64,000 nucleotides of DNA. Source: Diplodia intermedia. Taxonomy: Eukaryota > Ascomycota > Dothideomycetes > Botryosphaeriales > Botryosphaeriaceae. The translations under genes were made by a program, and so were the position numbers. Each line of letters begins with the position of its first letter. Positions within the stretch are counted from its first letter, which is position 1. Of the stretch, positions 63,701 through 64,000 are shown one piece after another. Under the pieces are notes generated by a model. The model saw only the letters and a list, made by a program, of their open reading frames with translations. It did not search any database and was not told where the DNA came from. Location: positions 62,001 to 126,000 of the forward strand of contig JAKEKT010000036.1 of the NCBI GenBank assembly GCA_021495925.1, written 5' to 3'.

Positions 63701-64000
63701 TTCCAGATGAGCATGTTGTGGTGAAGTCGGCTCCTAGGGTGAGTAGTGTTCGTAAACTCTTAGCTTCTTTTTCTCCAAGGTCCCGATGAGAACAGTAGAG
63801 CTCCAGTGCTGTTACCCCCTTAGGATCTTTGAGATTGATCGTATTGCTGGTGCTTAGTTCCTCGATGATGGCACAAAACCGATAGGAACTCCAATATCTT
63901 CGGGAACCCCATGATTCACGACAGAGAAGGGCGTGCAGGGGCGACTGCCCATTTTCATTGGTTGCAGTCGCGCTGATACCCATGTGGAAAAGAAAATGGA
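60719..64000 (-). CDS. Large ankyrin-repeat protein, 5' part beyond window
   Basis: Two exons on the minus strand: exon 64,000-62,492 (continuing upstream off the window), intron 62,491-62,434, and last exon 62,433-60,719 with stop TGA at 60,721-60,719. Splicing joins HEFSNSS to LSTGETLSTTLRLAFRQRD and restores one frame of at least 1,074 codons. Ankyrin repeats are scattered throughout, for example NENGQSPLHAL, SGKTALHFAAESGEVEI, FSGMLPLHYAARNAN, EGLTALHLAVGFKDE, KTPLHYAAKITSSDL and ASALHVAVAANKPEM, alternating with degenerate repeats. The frame is open to the window edge, so the ATG at 63,983 is probably internal. In fungi such proteins often carry a NACHT/NLR or other signalling domain at the N-terminus; that part cannot be seen. 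Ankyrin repeats bind protein partners; the target is unknown. Confidence 0.88.
62434..62491 (-). other. 58-nt spliceosomal intron of the ankyrin gene
   Basis: On the minus strand it starts GTAAGT and ends GGGCTAG, with a branch-like CTTAC about 18 nt before the 3' end. The length is typical for filamentous ascomycetes and is not a multiple of three. Removal connects two long ankyrin frames; without it the upstream frame ends in a tail with no ankyrin character. Confidence 0.87.

Noticed and set aside
1..64000. CRISPR arrays, prokaryotic operons, rRNA genes
   Set aside because: No regularly spaced short repeats or rRNA sequence; introns, RIP and LINE/copia elements show a fungal nuclear genome.

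Overview
The window comes from a filamentous ascomycete (Pezizomycotina; Dothideomycetes is plausible but not proven). It shows the mark of repeat-induced point mutation (RIP): the first ~57.66 kb is AT-rich DNA in which the dinucleotides CA and TG are almost absent, while CT, AG and a fair amount of CG remain. This block contains nested, dead retrotransposons. An ordinary gene-bearing segment follows at 57.66-64.0 kb.

Region 1-57.24 kb. The main repeat is a ~6.5 kb non-LTR retrotransposon (LINE, Tad1-like): ORF1 with a coiled coil, ORF2 with AP-type endonuclease, reverse transcriptase, RNase H and a Cys-rich C-terminus, and a (TAAA)n tail. I count about nine copies or parts, numbered here in order. 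Copy 1 (+) is cut by the left edge of the window. A short chimeric derivative, 1b, lies on the minus strand. Copy 2 (+, 5' truncated) runs 8.2-39.78 kb and is split by two insertions. The first is copy 3 (+), itself split by copy 4 (+). The second is a minus-strand composite, 5A/5B, itself split by copy 6 (+), the only copy that is still GC-rich. Copies 7 and 8 (-) split a Ty1/copia element on the minus strand; its gag-protease-integrase part lies at 54-56.3 kb and its reverse transcriptase part at 39.8-40.9 kb. Target-site duplications can be read for five insertions and fix most of the nesting order.

Region 57.24-58.80 kb. A HET-domain (heterokaryon incompatibility type) gene lies across the edge of the RIP block. 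Its N-terminal half is in the RIP-mutated DNA and has twelve TAA/TAG stops in a single otherwise conserved frame. Its C-terminal half is clean. It looks like a gene killed by RIP spreading out of the adjacent repeats.

Region 58.80-64.0 kb. Here lie an intergenic stretch, a single-exon predicted beta-trefoil (fascin-like) protein gene on the plus strand, and, convergent to it, a large ankyrin-repeat protein gene on the minus strand with one 58-nt intron; its 5' part lies beyond the window. The genes do not form a pathway. The layout is that of an AT-isochore border, with a self-recognition-type gene at the edge.
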